The notes under the pieces: generated by a model
Database searches by the model: none
What the model was told of the DNA's origin: nothing
The model's input: the letters and a program-made list of their open reading frames with translations, nothing else
Assembly: GCF_002980595.1 (NCBI RefSeq)
Contig: NZ_PVLQ01000032.1
Coordinates: 1 to 62,116, forward strand
Origin: Malikia granosa
GTDB lineage: Bacteria > Pseudomonadota > Gammaproteobacteria > Burkholderiales > Burkholderiaceae_C
Length of the DNA: 62,116 bases
Direction of reading: 5' to 3'
Translations under genes and position numbers: made by a program
Shown: positions 17,997-26,281 of the stretch, in pieces
Layout: each line of letters starts with the position of its first letter
How positions within the stretch are numbered: position 1 is the first letter of the stretch

Positions 17997-20192
17997 CTAC
18001 GAGCGCGACTGACCCAGGGCCGACAGGACCCGGTCGGCCTCGGCCCGGACCCGGCCCGACACCGCGGTCGCGAGCTGCAGCCGCCTGAGCAGCCAGGGCT
18101 CGAGGGCATCGTCGAGCGGCGCCACGAAGGATGGCACCTCGGCCAGCGGCCAGGCCGCCTCGACCGGGCTGGCCGCGCCGGGCTGGGTCAGGACGGTCCC
18201 GATCGCCTCGACCGCCTGTGCCAGCGGCGGCTGCAGCGGCAGCAGGTCGATCCGGTCGCGGTGTTGGAGCAGCATGGTCTTGACCGCCGTCAGCTGGGCC
18301 AGCAGCTGGTAGCTGTAGGCCAGCAAGCGTTCCAGCGGCTCCAGCGGTGGCCTGACGGCGCGCGGCTCGGACAGCGAGCGCTGGATCGCCTGCATCAGCG
18401 CGGACAGGCTGTCATGGGCCTCGCGGCGGGCCAGCCGCCATTCGATCTCGGGCGCGTTGTCTATCGCCTGCAGCTGGCCCAGTCCGAGCGCGACCTCGGC
18501 ATGGCGGGCCTGCGCCTTCAGCGTGCGGGTCAGCAGCGAGGGCAGCGAATGGCGCTCCCAGGACGGCAGGAAATAGCTGAACAGCCAGGCAAAGCCGACC
18601 CCGATCAGGGTGTCGGCCATGCGCTCGATGACATCGAACACCGGCGAGGTCCCGGCATTGAGCATATGGGCCTGGACCAGGCCGAGCACCGTGGCCGCCA
18701 CCGCCGTGACCAGGTAGCGCCTGGCCGCGAAGGCATGGGCACAGGCCTGGGCCAGCGTGAGGACCAGCAACAGCAGGCCGGCCGACAGATGGGCCGACAG
18801 CAGGGCGGCCGACAGCAGGCAGCCGATCAAGGTGCCCAGCACCCGGTGGTTGCGCCGCTCCAGGGTCTGGGCCAGGCTGCCGCGCAGCACGACCACGATC
18901 GTCAGCAGGATCCAGTAATCATGCGTGCCCCAGGGCAGGACCTGCGCCAGGGCATAGGCCGAGCCCAGCGCCAGGCTGGCACGGATCGCATGCCGCAGCG
19001 AGGGCGCATTCCAGCGCCAGAGCGAGGCCAGCGGCCGCCAGCTCCAGGCGGTGGGACTCACGAACAGCCGCCAGGCGGTACGGACCGCCGCCAGGTCAGG
19101 TGCCGCCTGGCCACGGCCGAGATCGACCAGGCGCAGCACATCGTCGCTCAGGTTGGCGACCCGGTTGGCCAGGCTGGGCGTCAGCGCCGCCGGCAGGGCA
19201 GCGGCTTCGCGGCCGGGAACAGCGGTCTTGCGCCAGGGTGCCAGCGGCTGAGCCAGTTCCGGGAAGGCAGGCGGCACATCGCCCCGCAGCAGGGCGTCGG
19301 CCACCTGCTCGGTCGCGCTGGCGCAATCCTCCATGACGCGGGACAGCGGCGGCAGGGCGGACGCAGATCCGGGCTGGGCCCGGATCGCATCGAGGTCGAG
19401 CTCGCAAGCCAGCAGATGGTCACGCAGCTCCATGACCAGCAACAGCATGGCTACCAGCTGCTGACGGCGCGGGGTGCGCGGCGACTCGAGCAGGATGTCG
19501 CGCGCCGCTTGCAACTGGTCGGCCAGCAGGGCTTGCTGGCGCAGCACGGCACCGATCACCGGCTGGCCGGATGCCGGCTCGTCCCGGGGCTGGAGCTGCC
19601 TGGCCTGCAGCCGCATCAGCGCCACCAGCGAGAACAGGGTGTTGGCCAGCATCGCCATCCGGTAGAACGGGTTCAGCCAGGCATTGGCAACGGTGGCCCA
19701 GACCAGGTAGGCGCCAGCACCGAGCGCGAAGCAGGCGCTGTTGAACAGCACGCTGGCCTCGCTGGCCTGCCGGGGCATGGCCATCGAGAACAGGGCGGCG
19801 AACATCAGCGACATCACGATCGGCAGGCCGCGCTTGCCCCAGGCGCCGGCCAGGAAAGCCAGGAAGGTGGCCGCGACCAGCAGCAGGCCCAATTGGAGCG
19901 GCGCCGTATGCAGCGCCTGTACCGCCGCGAACAAGGGCAGGCCCAGCAAGGCAGACGGCAGCAGCAGCCAGATCTTGCCTTGCCTGGGCGCGGCCTGGTC
20001 GGGCGGAATGCAGACGATCACGCCGACCGAAGCGGCGGCAGCCGCTTCCGGCCCGAGACCGAGCCGGACCAGGCCGGAAATCAGCAGCAGGCCGAGCGCG
20101 GCCATGGCCCCGTTGGCAAAGTAGGGACTCAACAACACCCGTGCGGCGGCCCGCAGGCGCGGGTGGGTCATCGCTTGCCTGATCATGTCCAT
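17997..20192 (-). CDS. FUSC/YccS-family inner-membrane protein (putative aromatic-acid exporter)
   Basis: About 731 aa. Two hydrophobic blocks, each of five to six segments (~15-165 and ~390-510), separated and followed by soluble helical regions, which is the YccS/AaeB (FUSC) layout. A second-block segment reads ATVLGLVQAHMLNAGTSPVFDVIERMADTLIGVGFAWLF (in parts: DVIERMADTLIGVGFAW is the conserved element). Family members export p-hydroxybenzoate-like acids or are of unknown role. The reading frame stays open upstream through the tRNA-Gly gene, so the start is set at ATG 20192 (MDMIRQAM); ATG 20186 and 20171 are alternatives. It has no obvious partner genes. Confidence 0.82.
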   Translation of the reverse strand: MDMIRQAMTHPRLRAAARVLLSPYFANGAMAALGLLLISGLVRLGLGPEAAAAASVGVIVCIPPDQAAPRQGKIWLLLPSALLGLPLFAAVQALHTAPLQLGLLLVAATFLAFLAGAWGKRGLPIVMSLMFAALFSMAMPRQASEASVLFNSACFALGAGAYLVWATVANAWLNPFYRMAMLANTLFSLVALMRLQARQLQPRDEPASGQPVIGAVLRQQALLADQLQAARDILLESPRTPRRQQLVAMLLLVMELRDHLLACELDLDAIRAQPGSASALPPLSRVMEDCASATEQVADALLRGDVPPAFPELAQPLAPWRKTAVPGREAAALPAALTPSLANRVANLSDDVLRLVDLGRGQAAPDLAAVRTAWRLFVSPTAWSWRPLASLWRWNAPSLRHAIRASLALGSAYALAQVLPWGTHDYWILLTIVVVLRGSLAQTLERRNHRVLGTLIGCLLSAALLSAHLSAGLLLLVLTLAQACAHAFAARRYLVTAVAATVLGLVQAHMLNAGTSPVFDVIERMADTLIGVGFAWLFSYFLPSWERHSLPSLLTRTLKAQARHAEVALGLGQLQAIDNAPEIEWRLARREAHDSLSALMQAIQRSLSEPRAVRPPLEPLERLLAYSYQLLAQLTAVKTMLLQHRDRIDLLPLQPPLAQAVEAIGTVLTQPGAASPVEAAWPLAEVPSFVAPLDDALEPWLLRRLQLATAVSGRVRAEADRVLSALGQSRS

Positions 20193-20272
20193 GCTAGCTG
20201 CGATGGTAAGACAGCGCACAGACGGGCGGGAATGTGACGGCTGAACACGCTGCCTTTCGGGGCGCCCAAGGC

Positions 20273-20306
20273 AAAAGCCCCGCCTGCAGCAACAGGAGGG
20301 GCTTTT
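20273..20306 (-). terminator. Strong hairpin terminator of the tRNA-Gly transcript
   Basis: A near-perfect inverted repeat AAAAGCCCC ... GGGGCTTTT encloses an inner CCTG/CAGG stem and loop. The outer A/T ends make it work in either direction. It lies 22 nt past the tRNA-Gly 3' end on the minus strand. Confidence 0.75.
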
Positions 20307-20328
20307 GCTTGGCCACTGGGGCCTAGTT

Positions 20329-20404
20329 TGGAGCGGGATAAGAGACTCGAACTCTCGACCTATACCTTGGCAAGGTATCGCTCTACCAACTGAGCTAATC
20401 CCGC
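20329..20404 (-). tRNA. tRNA-Gly (anticodon GCC), CCA encoded
   Basis: The 76-nt cloverleaf reads on the minus strand from 20404. The 7-bp acceptor stem is GCGGGAT/ATCCCGC, the D-arm TAGCTCAGTTGGTAGAGCG, the anticodon stem-loop ATACCTTGCCAAGGTAT with anticodon GCC, and the T-arm GAGAGTTCGAGTCTC. The discriminator is T and CCA is encoded in the DNA. Confidence 0.97.
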
Positions 20405-20655
20405 GAAATTTGGTGGCGTGATTGTAGCAGAAGAAAAACCGCTGCCGATGAAGTCCGGCCCCATCGGGACCGGAGCCAGGCCCTGGACGCTCCTGAACCA
20501 CTGCCCGGGCTGTCGGCTGGACCGATCCGTCATTGTGCAGATTGAACCATGGCCCTCCTTCGCACGAATCTGAGCCATGCCGCACCAGCGTGACGCGCAC
20601 CTTGAGTTGCATGCCTGCGCATGGTGCAAGGGATCTTTCGCCCAGCGGCCTTATT

Positions 20656-20668
20656 GTGCAAACTGCAC
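20656..20668. promoter_or_regulatory. Dyad GTGCA-AAC-TGCAC upstream of codB, candidate activator site
   Basis: A perfect 5-bp inverted repeat with 3-bp spacer, about 85-95 bp upstream of the predicted sigma-54 start. The octamer ATTGTGCA, which forms its left arm, occurs once more at 20532. Enhancer sites for sigma-54 activators usually lie at this distance. It could bind NtrC or the PucR-like protein of this operon; the sequence does not say which. Confidence 0.4.
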
Positions 20669-20722
20669 TATCTGGCTTGTTCTGGCTGAACAGCTGATCG
20701 GCGTGCCACAAGGCTTGCGGGA

Positions 20723-20738
20723 TGGCACGGGGCTTGCG
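20723..20738 (+). promoter_or_regulatory. Sigma-54 (RpoN) promoter of codB-pucR-codA
   Basis: TGGCACGGGGCTTGCG matches the -24/-12 consensus TGGCACG-N4-TTGCW at all key positions except the last base; the GG (20724) and GC (20736) are 12 bp apart, the required spacing. Predicted start about 20749, which leaves a 25-nt leader with GGAG 8 nt before the codB ATG. It implies nitrogen-regulated, activator-dependent transcription. Confidence 0.7.
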
Positions 20739-20773
20739 CTGTCTCAGGCATTCCACCAACCGGAGTTTCAGCG

Positions 20774-22054
20774 ATGAACCAAGCCCCAGACCTTGATCAC
20801 GACTATCCACTCAGTGAAGTGCCCGCCGGCGCCCGCAAGGGCCTGCTATCCACATCGATCCTGCTGTTCGGCTTCACCTTCTTCACTGCCACCATGTTTG
20901 CCGGCGGCAAGATGGGCCTGGCCTTCGACTTCAAGACCCTGATCTGGGCCAGCATCGCCGGCAACCTGCTGCTCGGCCTGTACGCCGCGGTGCTGGGCTA
21001 CATCGCCTGCCACAGCGGCCTGAATTCGGTCCTGATGGGCCGCTTCTGCTTCGGCGAGACCGGCAGCAAGCTGTCGGACTTCCTGCTGGGCTTCACCCAG
21101 ATCGGCTGGTATGCCTGGGGCACCGCGACCATCGCCCTGGTGCTGGTCAAGATGCTGGAGTTGCCGCAGGGCTGGACGGTACCGCTGATGGTGCTGTTCG
21201 GGCTGGGCTTCAGCCTGACCGCCTTCATCGGCTACAAGGGCCTGGACCTGCTGTCGCGGGTGGCGGTGCCGGCCATGCTGGCGCTGCTGCTGTGGTCGAT
21301 CTGGCTGGCCACGCGCGATGCCGGCGGCCTCGAGGGCCTGCTCGCCATCCAGCCCAAGGAGAGCATGGACTGGAACATGGCCATCACCCTGGTGTTCGGC
21401 ACCTTTGTCAGCGGCGCCACCCAGGCCACCAACTGGACCCGCTTCGCGCGCGACGGCAAGACCGCCGTGCTCTCGAGCCTGGTGGGCTTCTTCATTGGCA
21501 ACGGCCTGATGATCATGGTCGGCGCCTATGGTGCCATGGTCTACCAGCAGCCCGACATCGTCGAGGTCATGGTGCTGCAAGGCCTGTCGGTCGCCGCCGT
21601 CGTGATGCTGTTCCTCAACATCTGGACCACCCAGGACAACACCATCTACAACTTTGCCGCCGCCGGCTGCAACATGATCCGCAAGGACCGTCGCGGCGCC
21701 ATCACCCTGATCGGTGCGGCTGTCGGTACCCTGCTGGCGATTGGCGGCATGTCGGACCTGCTGATTCCGTTCCTGATCCTGCTGGGCTCCATCATCCCGC
21801 CCATCGGCGGCGTGATCGTGGCCGATTTCTTCCATGGCCACAAGCGGCGTTACCCGCGCCTCGGCAGCGCTGCGCTGCCGCGCTTCAACTGGGTCGGCCT
21901 GGGAGCCTACGGCCTCGGTGCCCTGTGCGCCTACTTCTCGCCCTGGGTGGCGCCGCTGGTCGGCATCCTGGTGGCTGCGCTGAGCTATGTGCTGCTGCAC
22001 GAACTGCGCGGCGCCAGGGCCAGCCGCCAGCAACTCGGCACGGTCGACGCATGA
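20774..22054 (+). CDS. codB: Cytosine permease (NCS1 family)
   Basis: Imports cytosine across the inner membrane, probably with a cation. 426 aa with about twelve hydrophobic segments. NCS1/CodB features: DHDYPLSEVPAGARKGLLS at the N-terminus, FTATMFAGGKMGLAFDF, and TFVSGATQATNWTRFAR, followed by a C-terminal VADFFHGHKRRYPRL. First gene of a three-gene operon with the PucR regulator and codA, joined by 4-nt overlaps. Preceded by a sigma-54 promoter, consistent with use of cytosine as a nitrogen source. Confidence 0.93.
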   Translation: MNQAPDLDHDYPLSEVPAGARKGLLSTSILLFGFTFFTATMFAGGKMGLAFDFKTLIWASIAGNLLLGLYAAVLGYIACHSGLNSVLMGRFCFGETGSKLSDFLLGFTQIGWYAWGTATIALVLVKMLELPQGWTVPLMVLFGLGFSLTAFIGYKGLDLLSRVAVPAMLALLLWSIWLATRDAGGLEGLLAIQPKESMDWNMAITLVFGTFVSGATQATNWTRFARDGKTAVLSSLVGFFIGNGLMIMVGAYGAMVYQQPDIVEVMVLQGLSVAAVVMLFLNIWTTQDNTIYNFAAAGCNMIRKDRRGAITLIGAAVGTLLAIGGMSDLLIPFLILLGSIIPPIGGVIVADFFHGHKRRYPRLGSAALPRFNWVGLGAYGLGALCAYFSPWVAPLVGILVAALSYVLLHELRGARASRQQLGTVDA

Positions 22055-23295
22055 GCCTGAGCATCCGCGATGTGCTGCTGCTGCCCCGGCTGCAGGCCAT
22101 GCGCCTGCGCGCCGGGCAGGCCGGCGAGAACCGCCAGGTCCGCTGGCCCTATGTGGCAGAAAACGAGTCGATCGCGCCCTGGGTGCTCGGCGGCGAACTG
22201 GTGTTCGTCACCGGCATCAACCAGCCGCGCAGCGAGGCGAACCTGCTGCAGCTGGTGCGCGAAGCGCACGCGCGCGACTGCGCCGGCCTGGTGGTCCTGA
22301 CCGGCCCGCTCTACATCCAGCAGATCCCGCCGAATATGCTGGCCGAGGCCGACCGGCTGGGCCTGCCCCTGATCGAACAGCCCTACGAGCTGCCCATGGT
22401 CGGGGTGACCGAAGCCATAGGATCGGCCCTGGTGCAGGCACAGCTGCTCGGCAGTTCACGCCAGCAGCTGATCGAGCAGCTGCTAGAAGGCACGATCGCT
22501 GACGGCCAGCTGCTGGCCCACCGGGCCGACCGGCTGGGCATCGACCTGAGCCAGCCGCGCCAGGTGCTGGTGGTGCAACTGGCCGGCACGGCGGAGCTGT
22601 TCCGCGCCCTGGCGCCCGAGGCGGCGGAAACCCTGCTGCAATCCTTCCGGCAGGAGGTCTTGCAGGCACTGGCGCACAGCCTCGATGCGCTGGGCCAGCC
22701 GCTGCCGGTCATCAGCCAGGCCGAGCAATGGATCGCCCTGCTGCCCTCGGGCGAGCCCGGTTCACTGGCGCGCAACCGCGCCAGCACCGAGCGGCTGCTG
22801 CACCAGCTCAACGCCGGCGACCGTCGGCTGCGCGTGTTCGCCGGCCTGGGTGGTGGCTGCCAGCAGCCGGCCGAGCTGCCGCGCGGACTGGGGCAGGCAC
22901 GCCAGGCACTGCTGGCCGCCCGCTCCTTCCCGGAACGACTGGGCCTGTGCTGCTTCGAGGAGCTGGGCGTGCTGGAGCTGCTGGTGGCGATTCCCGACCG
23001 CAGCCTGCTCGACCGCTTCGTCAATACCACCCTGGGGCCTCTGCTGCAGCACGACCAGGGCCACCACGCCGCGCTGACCCAGACGCTGGAGGCCTGGATG
23101 CAGGCCAACGGCAACCTGGTCGCTGCCGCCCAAGGCCTGGGCGTGCACCGCAACACCCTGAACTACCGCCTGCAACAGATCAAGACCCTGACCGGCCTTG
23201 ATCTGGACGACGCCCAGCACCGCCTGAACATCGCCGTTGCGCTGATGATCTGGCGGCTGTCCTGCCATTCCTCACCCACCACGAGCTTCACATGA
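22051..23295 (+). CDS. PucR-family (CdaR-like) transcriptional regulator
   Basis: 414 aa. The N-terminal ~120 residues form the purine-catabolism PucR sensor domain (SIRDVLLLPRLQAMRLRAG, then ELVFVTGINQ and LPLIEQPYELPMVGVTEAIG). The middle is GGDEF-like in length. The C-terminal 60 residues carry the PucR helix-turn-helix (ANGNLVAAAQGLGVHRNTLNYRLQQI). It sits between codB and codA with ATGA overlaps at both ends, so it is made with them and probably controls them in response to a pyrimidine or purine ligand. The ligand is not known. Confidence 0.9.
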   Translation: MSLSIRDVLLLPRLQAMRLRAGQAGENRQVRWPYVAENESIAPWVLGGELVFVTGINQPRSEANLLQLVREAHARDCAGLVVLTGPLYIQQIPPNMLAEADRLGLPLIEQPYELPMVGVTEAIGSALVQAQLLGSSRQQLIEQLLEGTIADGQLLAHRADRLGIDLSQPRQVLVVQLAGTAELFRALAPEAAETLLQSFRQEVLQALAHSLDALGQPLPVISQAEQWIALLPSGEPGSLARNRASTERLLHQLNAGDRRLRVFAGLGGGCQQPAELPRGLGQARQALLAARSFPERLGLCCFEELGVLELLVAIPDRSLLDRFVNTTLGPLLQHDQGHHAALTQTLEAWMQANGNLVAAAQGLGVHRNTLNYRLQQIKTLTGLDLDDAQHRLNIAVALMIWRLSCHSSPTTSFT

Positions 23296-24557
23296 ACCGC
23301 ATCATCAACGCCCGTCTGCGCGGCCGCTCCGGCCTGTTCACCCTGGAATGGGCCGATGGCCTGATCAGCGCCATCACGCCACAGACCGAAACCTTGCCCG
23401 CTCCCGCCGCCGCGCTCGCCGGCGATACGCTGGACGCCGACGGCAAGCTGGTGATCCCGCCGCTGGTCGAACCCCATATCCACCTCGACGCCGCGCTGAC
23501 GGCCGGCGAGCCGCACTGGAACCTCAGCGGCACCCTGTTCGAAGGCATCGAACGCTGGGCCGAACGCAAGGCGCTGGTGACCCGGGAGGACACCCAGGCG
23601 CGGGCACACCGCACCATCCGGATGCTGGCCGCGCACGGCATCCAGCATGTGCGCACCCATGTCGACGTGACCGAACCCGGACTGGCCACGCTGCAGGCCA
23701 TGCTGGAAGTGCGCGAGCAGGCGCGCGACCTGGTCGACCTGCAAATCGTCGCCTTCCCGCAGGAAGGCATCGAGTCGTTCGCCAACGGCCGCGCGCTGAT
23801 GCGCGAAGCGGTCGCGCTCGGCGCCGACGTGGTCGGCGGCATCCCGCATTTCGAGAACACGCGCGACCAGGGCGTGTCGTCGGTGCAGTTCCTGATGGAG
23901 CTGGCCGAACGGCACGACTGCCTGGTCGACGTGCATTGCGACGAAACCGACGACCCGAACTCGCGCTTCCTCGAGGTGCTGGCCGAGCTGACCCGGGTCC
24001 ATGGCATGGGAGCCAGGGTGACGGCCAGCCACACCACGGCGATGGGCTCCTACGACAACGCCTACTGCTACAAGCTGTTCCGGCTGCTCAAGCAGGCGGG
24101 ACTGAGCTTCATCAGCTGCCCGACCGAGAGCATCCATCTGCAGGGGCGCTTCGACAGCTACCCCAAGCGCCGCGGCCTGACCCGGGTGCCCGAGCTCGAC
24201 CGCGCCGGCCTGAACGTGTGCTTTGCGCAGGACTCGATCGTCGACCCCTGGTATCCGCTGGGCAACGGCAACATCCTGCGCATCCTCGACGCCGGGCTGC
24301 ATATCTGCCACATGCTCGGCTACGAGGACTTGCAGCGTGCGCTGGATTTCGTGACCGACCATGGCGCCAGGGCGCTGGCCCTGGGCGAAGGCTACGGGAT
24401 CGAGATCGGCCGCCCCGCCAACCTGGTGCTGCTGTCGGCCGACAGCGACTACGAACTGCTGCGCACCCAGGGCCAGGCGCTGCTGTCGATCCGGCATGGC
24501 CGGGTGATCATGCGCAGGACGCCGTCAGAGCTGATCTGGCCGCAGGCCGGCGCCTGA
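23292..24557 (+). CDS. codA: Cytosine deaminase
   Basis: Converts cytosine to uracil and ammonia in the cytoplasm. 421 aa, amidohydrolase fold. Metal ligands fall where they do in E. coli CodA: PHIHLD (~60-65), HCDETDD (~214), SHTTAMGSYDN (~246) and the catalytic Asp in CFAQDSIVDPW (~313). Conserved PLGNGNILRI follows. Product uracil feeds salvage, and ammonia feeds the glutamate dehydrogenase encoded next door. It converges with gdhA across a short gap holding the gdhA terminator. Confidence 0.96.
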   Translation: MNRIINARLRGRSGLFTLEWADGLISAITPQTETLPAPAAALAGDTLDADGKLVIPPLVEPHIHLDAALTAGEPHWNLSGTLFEGIERWAERKALVTREDTQARAHRTIRMLAAHGIQHVRTHVDVTEPGLATLQAMLEVREQARDLVDLQIVAFPQEGIESFANGRALMREAVALGADVVGGIPHFENTRDQGVSSVQFLMELAERHDCLVDVHCDETDDPNSRFLEVLAELTRVHGMGARVTASHTTAMGSYDNAYCYKLFRLLKQAGLSFISCPTESIHLQGRFDSYPKRRGLTRVPELDRAGLNVCFAQDSIVDPWYPLGNGNILRILDAGLHICHMLGYEDLQRALDFVTDHGARALALGEGYGIEIGRPANLVLLSADSDYELLRTQGQALLSIRHGRVIMRRTPSELIWPQAGA

Positions 24558-24594
24558 GACCAGCCCGGGGCCACGCACCGGCTGCCGGAAGGCG

Positions 24595-24618
24595 AAAAAA
24601 AACCGCCCGCAGGCGGTT
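24595..24618 (-). terminator. Intrinsic terminator of gdhA
   Basis: On the minus strand AACCGCC-TGCG-GGCGGTT is followed by eight T (complement of the A-run 24595-24602). It lies 22 nt after the gdhA stop codon. Confidence 0.85.
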
Positions 24619-24640
24619 AGGCGGTCTGTCCGGCTGGCGC

Positions 24641-25984
24641 TCAGATCACGCCCTGGGCCAGCATCGCGTCGGCCACCTTGACGAAGCCGGCAATGTTGGC
24701 GCCGTCGATGTAGCTCACGCTGCCGTCGGCACGCTTGCCATACTTCAGGCAGGCGGCGTGGATGTTGCGCATGATCTCGAGCAGACGGGCATCGACCTCG
24801 TCACGGCCCCAGGACAGGCGCAGCGCGTTCTGGCTCATCTCCAGGCCGGAAGTGGCAACGCCGCCGGCATTCGAGGCCTTGCCCGGCGCGTACAGCACGC
24901 CGGCCGCCTCGAAGGCCTTGGCCGCCTCGATGGTCGAGGGCATGTTGGCGCCCTCGGCGACGCAGATCACGCCGTTGGCGATCAGGGTCCTGGCGTCGTT
25001 GGCATCCAGCTCGTTCTGCGTTGCACAAGGCAGGGCCACGTCGACCGGCACATGCCAGGGGCGCACGCCAGCCTCGAACCTGACACCGGTGCGGGCGGCG
25101 TAGTCGCTGACGCGGCCGTAGTGGTGGTTCTTGACGTCCATCAGGATCGCGAGCTTCTCGGGGGTGAAGCCGTCCTCGTCGATGATGGTGCCGCTCGAGT
25201 CGGACACGGTGACGACCTTGGCGCCCAGGGCCATGGCCTTCTCGACCGCGTACTGGGCCACGTTGCCCGAACCCGAGACCGAGACGCGCAGGCCGTCAAA
25301 CGACTTGCAGCGGGTCTTGAGCATTTCCTGCGCGAAGTAGACCGTGCCGTAGCCGGTGGCCTCGGGGCGGATCAGCGAGCCGCCGAAGCTCAGGCCCTTG
25401 CCGGTGAACACGCTGGCAGCGCTGTTGGCCAGCTTCTTGTACATGCCGGCCATGTAGCCGACCTCGCGACCGCCAACGCCGATGTCGCCGGCCGGCACGT
25501 CGGTGTCGGGTCCGACATGGCGGAACAGCTCGGAGACGAAGGCCTGGCAGAAGCGCATGATCTCGCCGGCGCTCTTGCCCTTGGGATCGAAGTCGGAGCC
25601 GCCCTTGCCACCGCCCATCGGCAGCGTGGTCAGCGCGTTCTTGAAGGTCTGCTCGAAGGCCAGGAACTTGAGCACCGACAGGTTGACCGAGGGATGGAAG
25701 CGCAGGCCGCCCTTGTAGGGACCGATGGCCATGCTGTGCTGGATGCGATAGCCCTTGTTGACCCGCACCTGGCCCTTGTCGTCGACCCAGGAAACGCGGA
25801 ACATGACGATGCGCTCGGGCTCGACCAGGCGCTCGAGCAGGGCCTGCTCGGCGTACCTGGGATGCTTCTCGATGAAGGGCCAGAGGCTTTCCATGACCTC
25901 GGTGACGGCCTGCATGAATTCCGGCTGACCGGGGTTGCGGTCATTGACCGTGGCGAGAAACTGGGCAAGGCTGGCGGTCGTCAT
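24641..25984 (-). CDS. gdhA: NADP-specific glutamate dehydrogenase
   Basis: Assimilates ammonium: 2-oxoglutarate + NH4+ + NADPH to glutamate. 447 aa, the same length as E. coli GdhA. Motifs: PYKGGLRFHPSVNLSVLKFLAFEQ (conserved KGGLRFH), the active-site lysine region PMGGGKGGSDFDPKGKS, FQAFVSELFRHVGPDTDVPAGDIGVGGREVGYM (core DVPAGDIGVG), and GSGNVAQYAVEKA of the nucleotide-binding domain. A GGAG ribosome site is 6 nt before the ATG. Divergent from the sigma-54 activator gene, with three GGTGCA elements between them. Confidence 0.96.
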   Translation of the reverse strand: MTTASLAQFLATVNDRNPGQPEFMQAVTEVMESLWPFIEKHPRYAEQALLERLVEPERIVMFRVSWVDDKGQVRVNKGYRIQHSMAIGPYKGGLRFHPSVNLSVLKFLAFEQTFKNALTTLPMGGGKGGSDFDPKGKSAGEIMRFCQAFVSELFRHVGPDTDVPAGDIGVGGREVGYMAGMYKKLANSAASVFTGKGLSFGGSLIRPEATGYGTVYFAQEMLKTRCKSFDGLRVSVSGSGNVAQYAVEKAMALGAKVVTVSDSSGTIIDEDGFTPEKLAILMDVKNHHYGRVSDYAARTGVRFEAGVRPWHVPVDVALPCATQNELDANDARTLIANGVICVAEGANMPSTIEAAKAFEAAGVLYAPGKASNAGGVATSGLEMSQNALRLSWGRDEVDARLLEIMRNIHAACLKYGKRADGSVSYIDGANIAGFVKVADAMLAQGVI

Positions 25985-25998
25985 GGATGCTCCGTTAG

Positions 25999-26108
25999 GG
26001 TGCACAAGTTGAACAAGCCGGGGATTTTCCCACAGCGGTCGCACTCGAATAGCGCAAAACAAGAACAAATACCCATTCATGGTGCATAAATAATCCATCT
26101 TTGGTGCA
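25999..26108. promoter_or_regulatory. Three GGTGCA elements in the gdhA / activator divergent region
   Basis: GGTGCA occurs at 25999, 26081 and 26103. The last two are in an 11-bp repeat TGGTGCAT(A/G)AA starting 22 bp apart, two helical turns. GGTGCA is the right half of the NtrC consensus (TGCACC-N5-GGTGCA). Given the nitrogen genes nearby, NtrC-type control of gdhA is a reasonable guess. No full NtrC site and no clear core promoter is seen. Confidence 0.35.
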
Positions 26109-26281
26109 TGAAGTGCCGCACGGCAGCGTGGCACGCATTGCCCCCGTATCGCCAGCCGAGCCTGGCAGCCCTCTTTCAGCGGCTTGGCCGGCAGATCGCC
26201 GGCTTGCCGGTCAAGCACCAGACCCGGTCGGCGAGCACCGAGGTGAGGACGACCAGTGGCGATAGGCCCGCGGGCGCTAAC

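Noticed and set aside
18261-20237. 658-codon plus-strand frame opposite the FUSC gene
   Set aside because: Gln/Arg/Gly-rich antisense translation; no domain or credible start; the minus strand has membrane-protein character.
17997-20810. 937-codon open frame that would extend the FUSC protein upstream
   Set aside because: The extension runs through the tRNA-Gly gene and its terminator, so the start is placed at 20192.
26120-26145. TGGCACG-like element before the activator gene, considered as a sigma-54 promoter
   Set aside because: GG and GC are 10 rather than 12 bp apart, so spacing is wrong.
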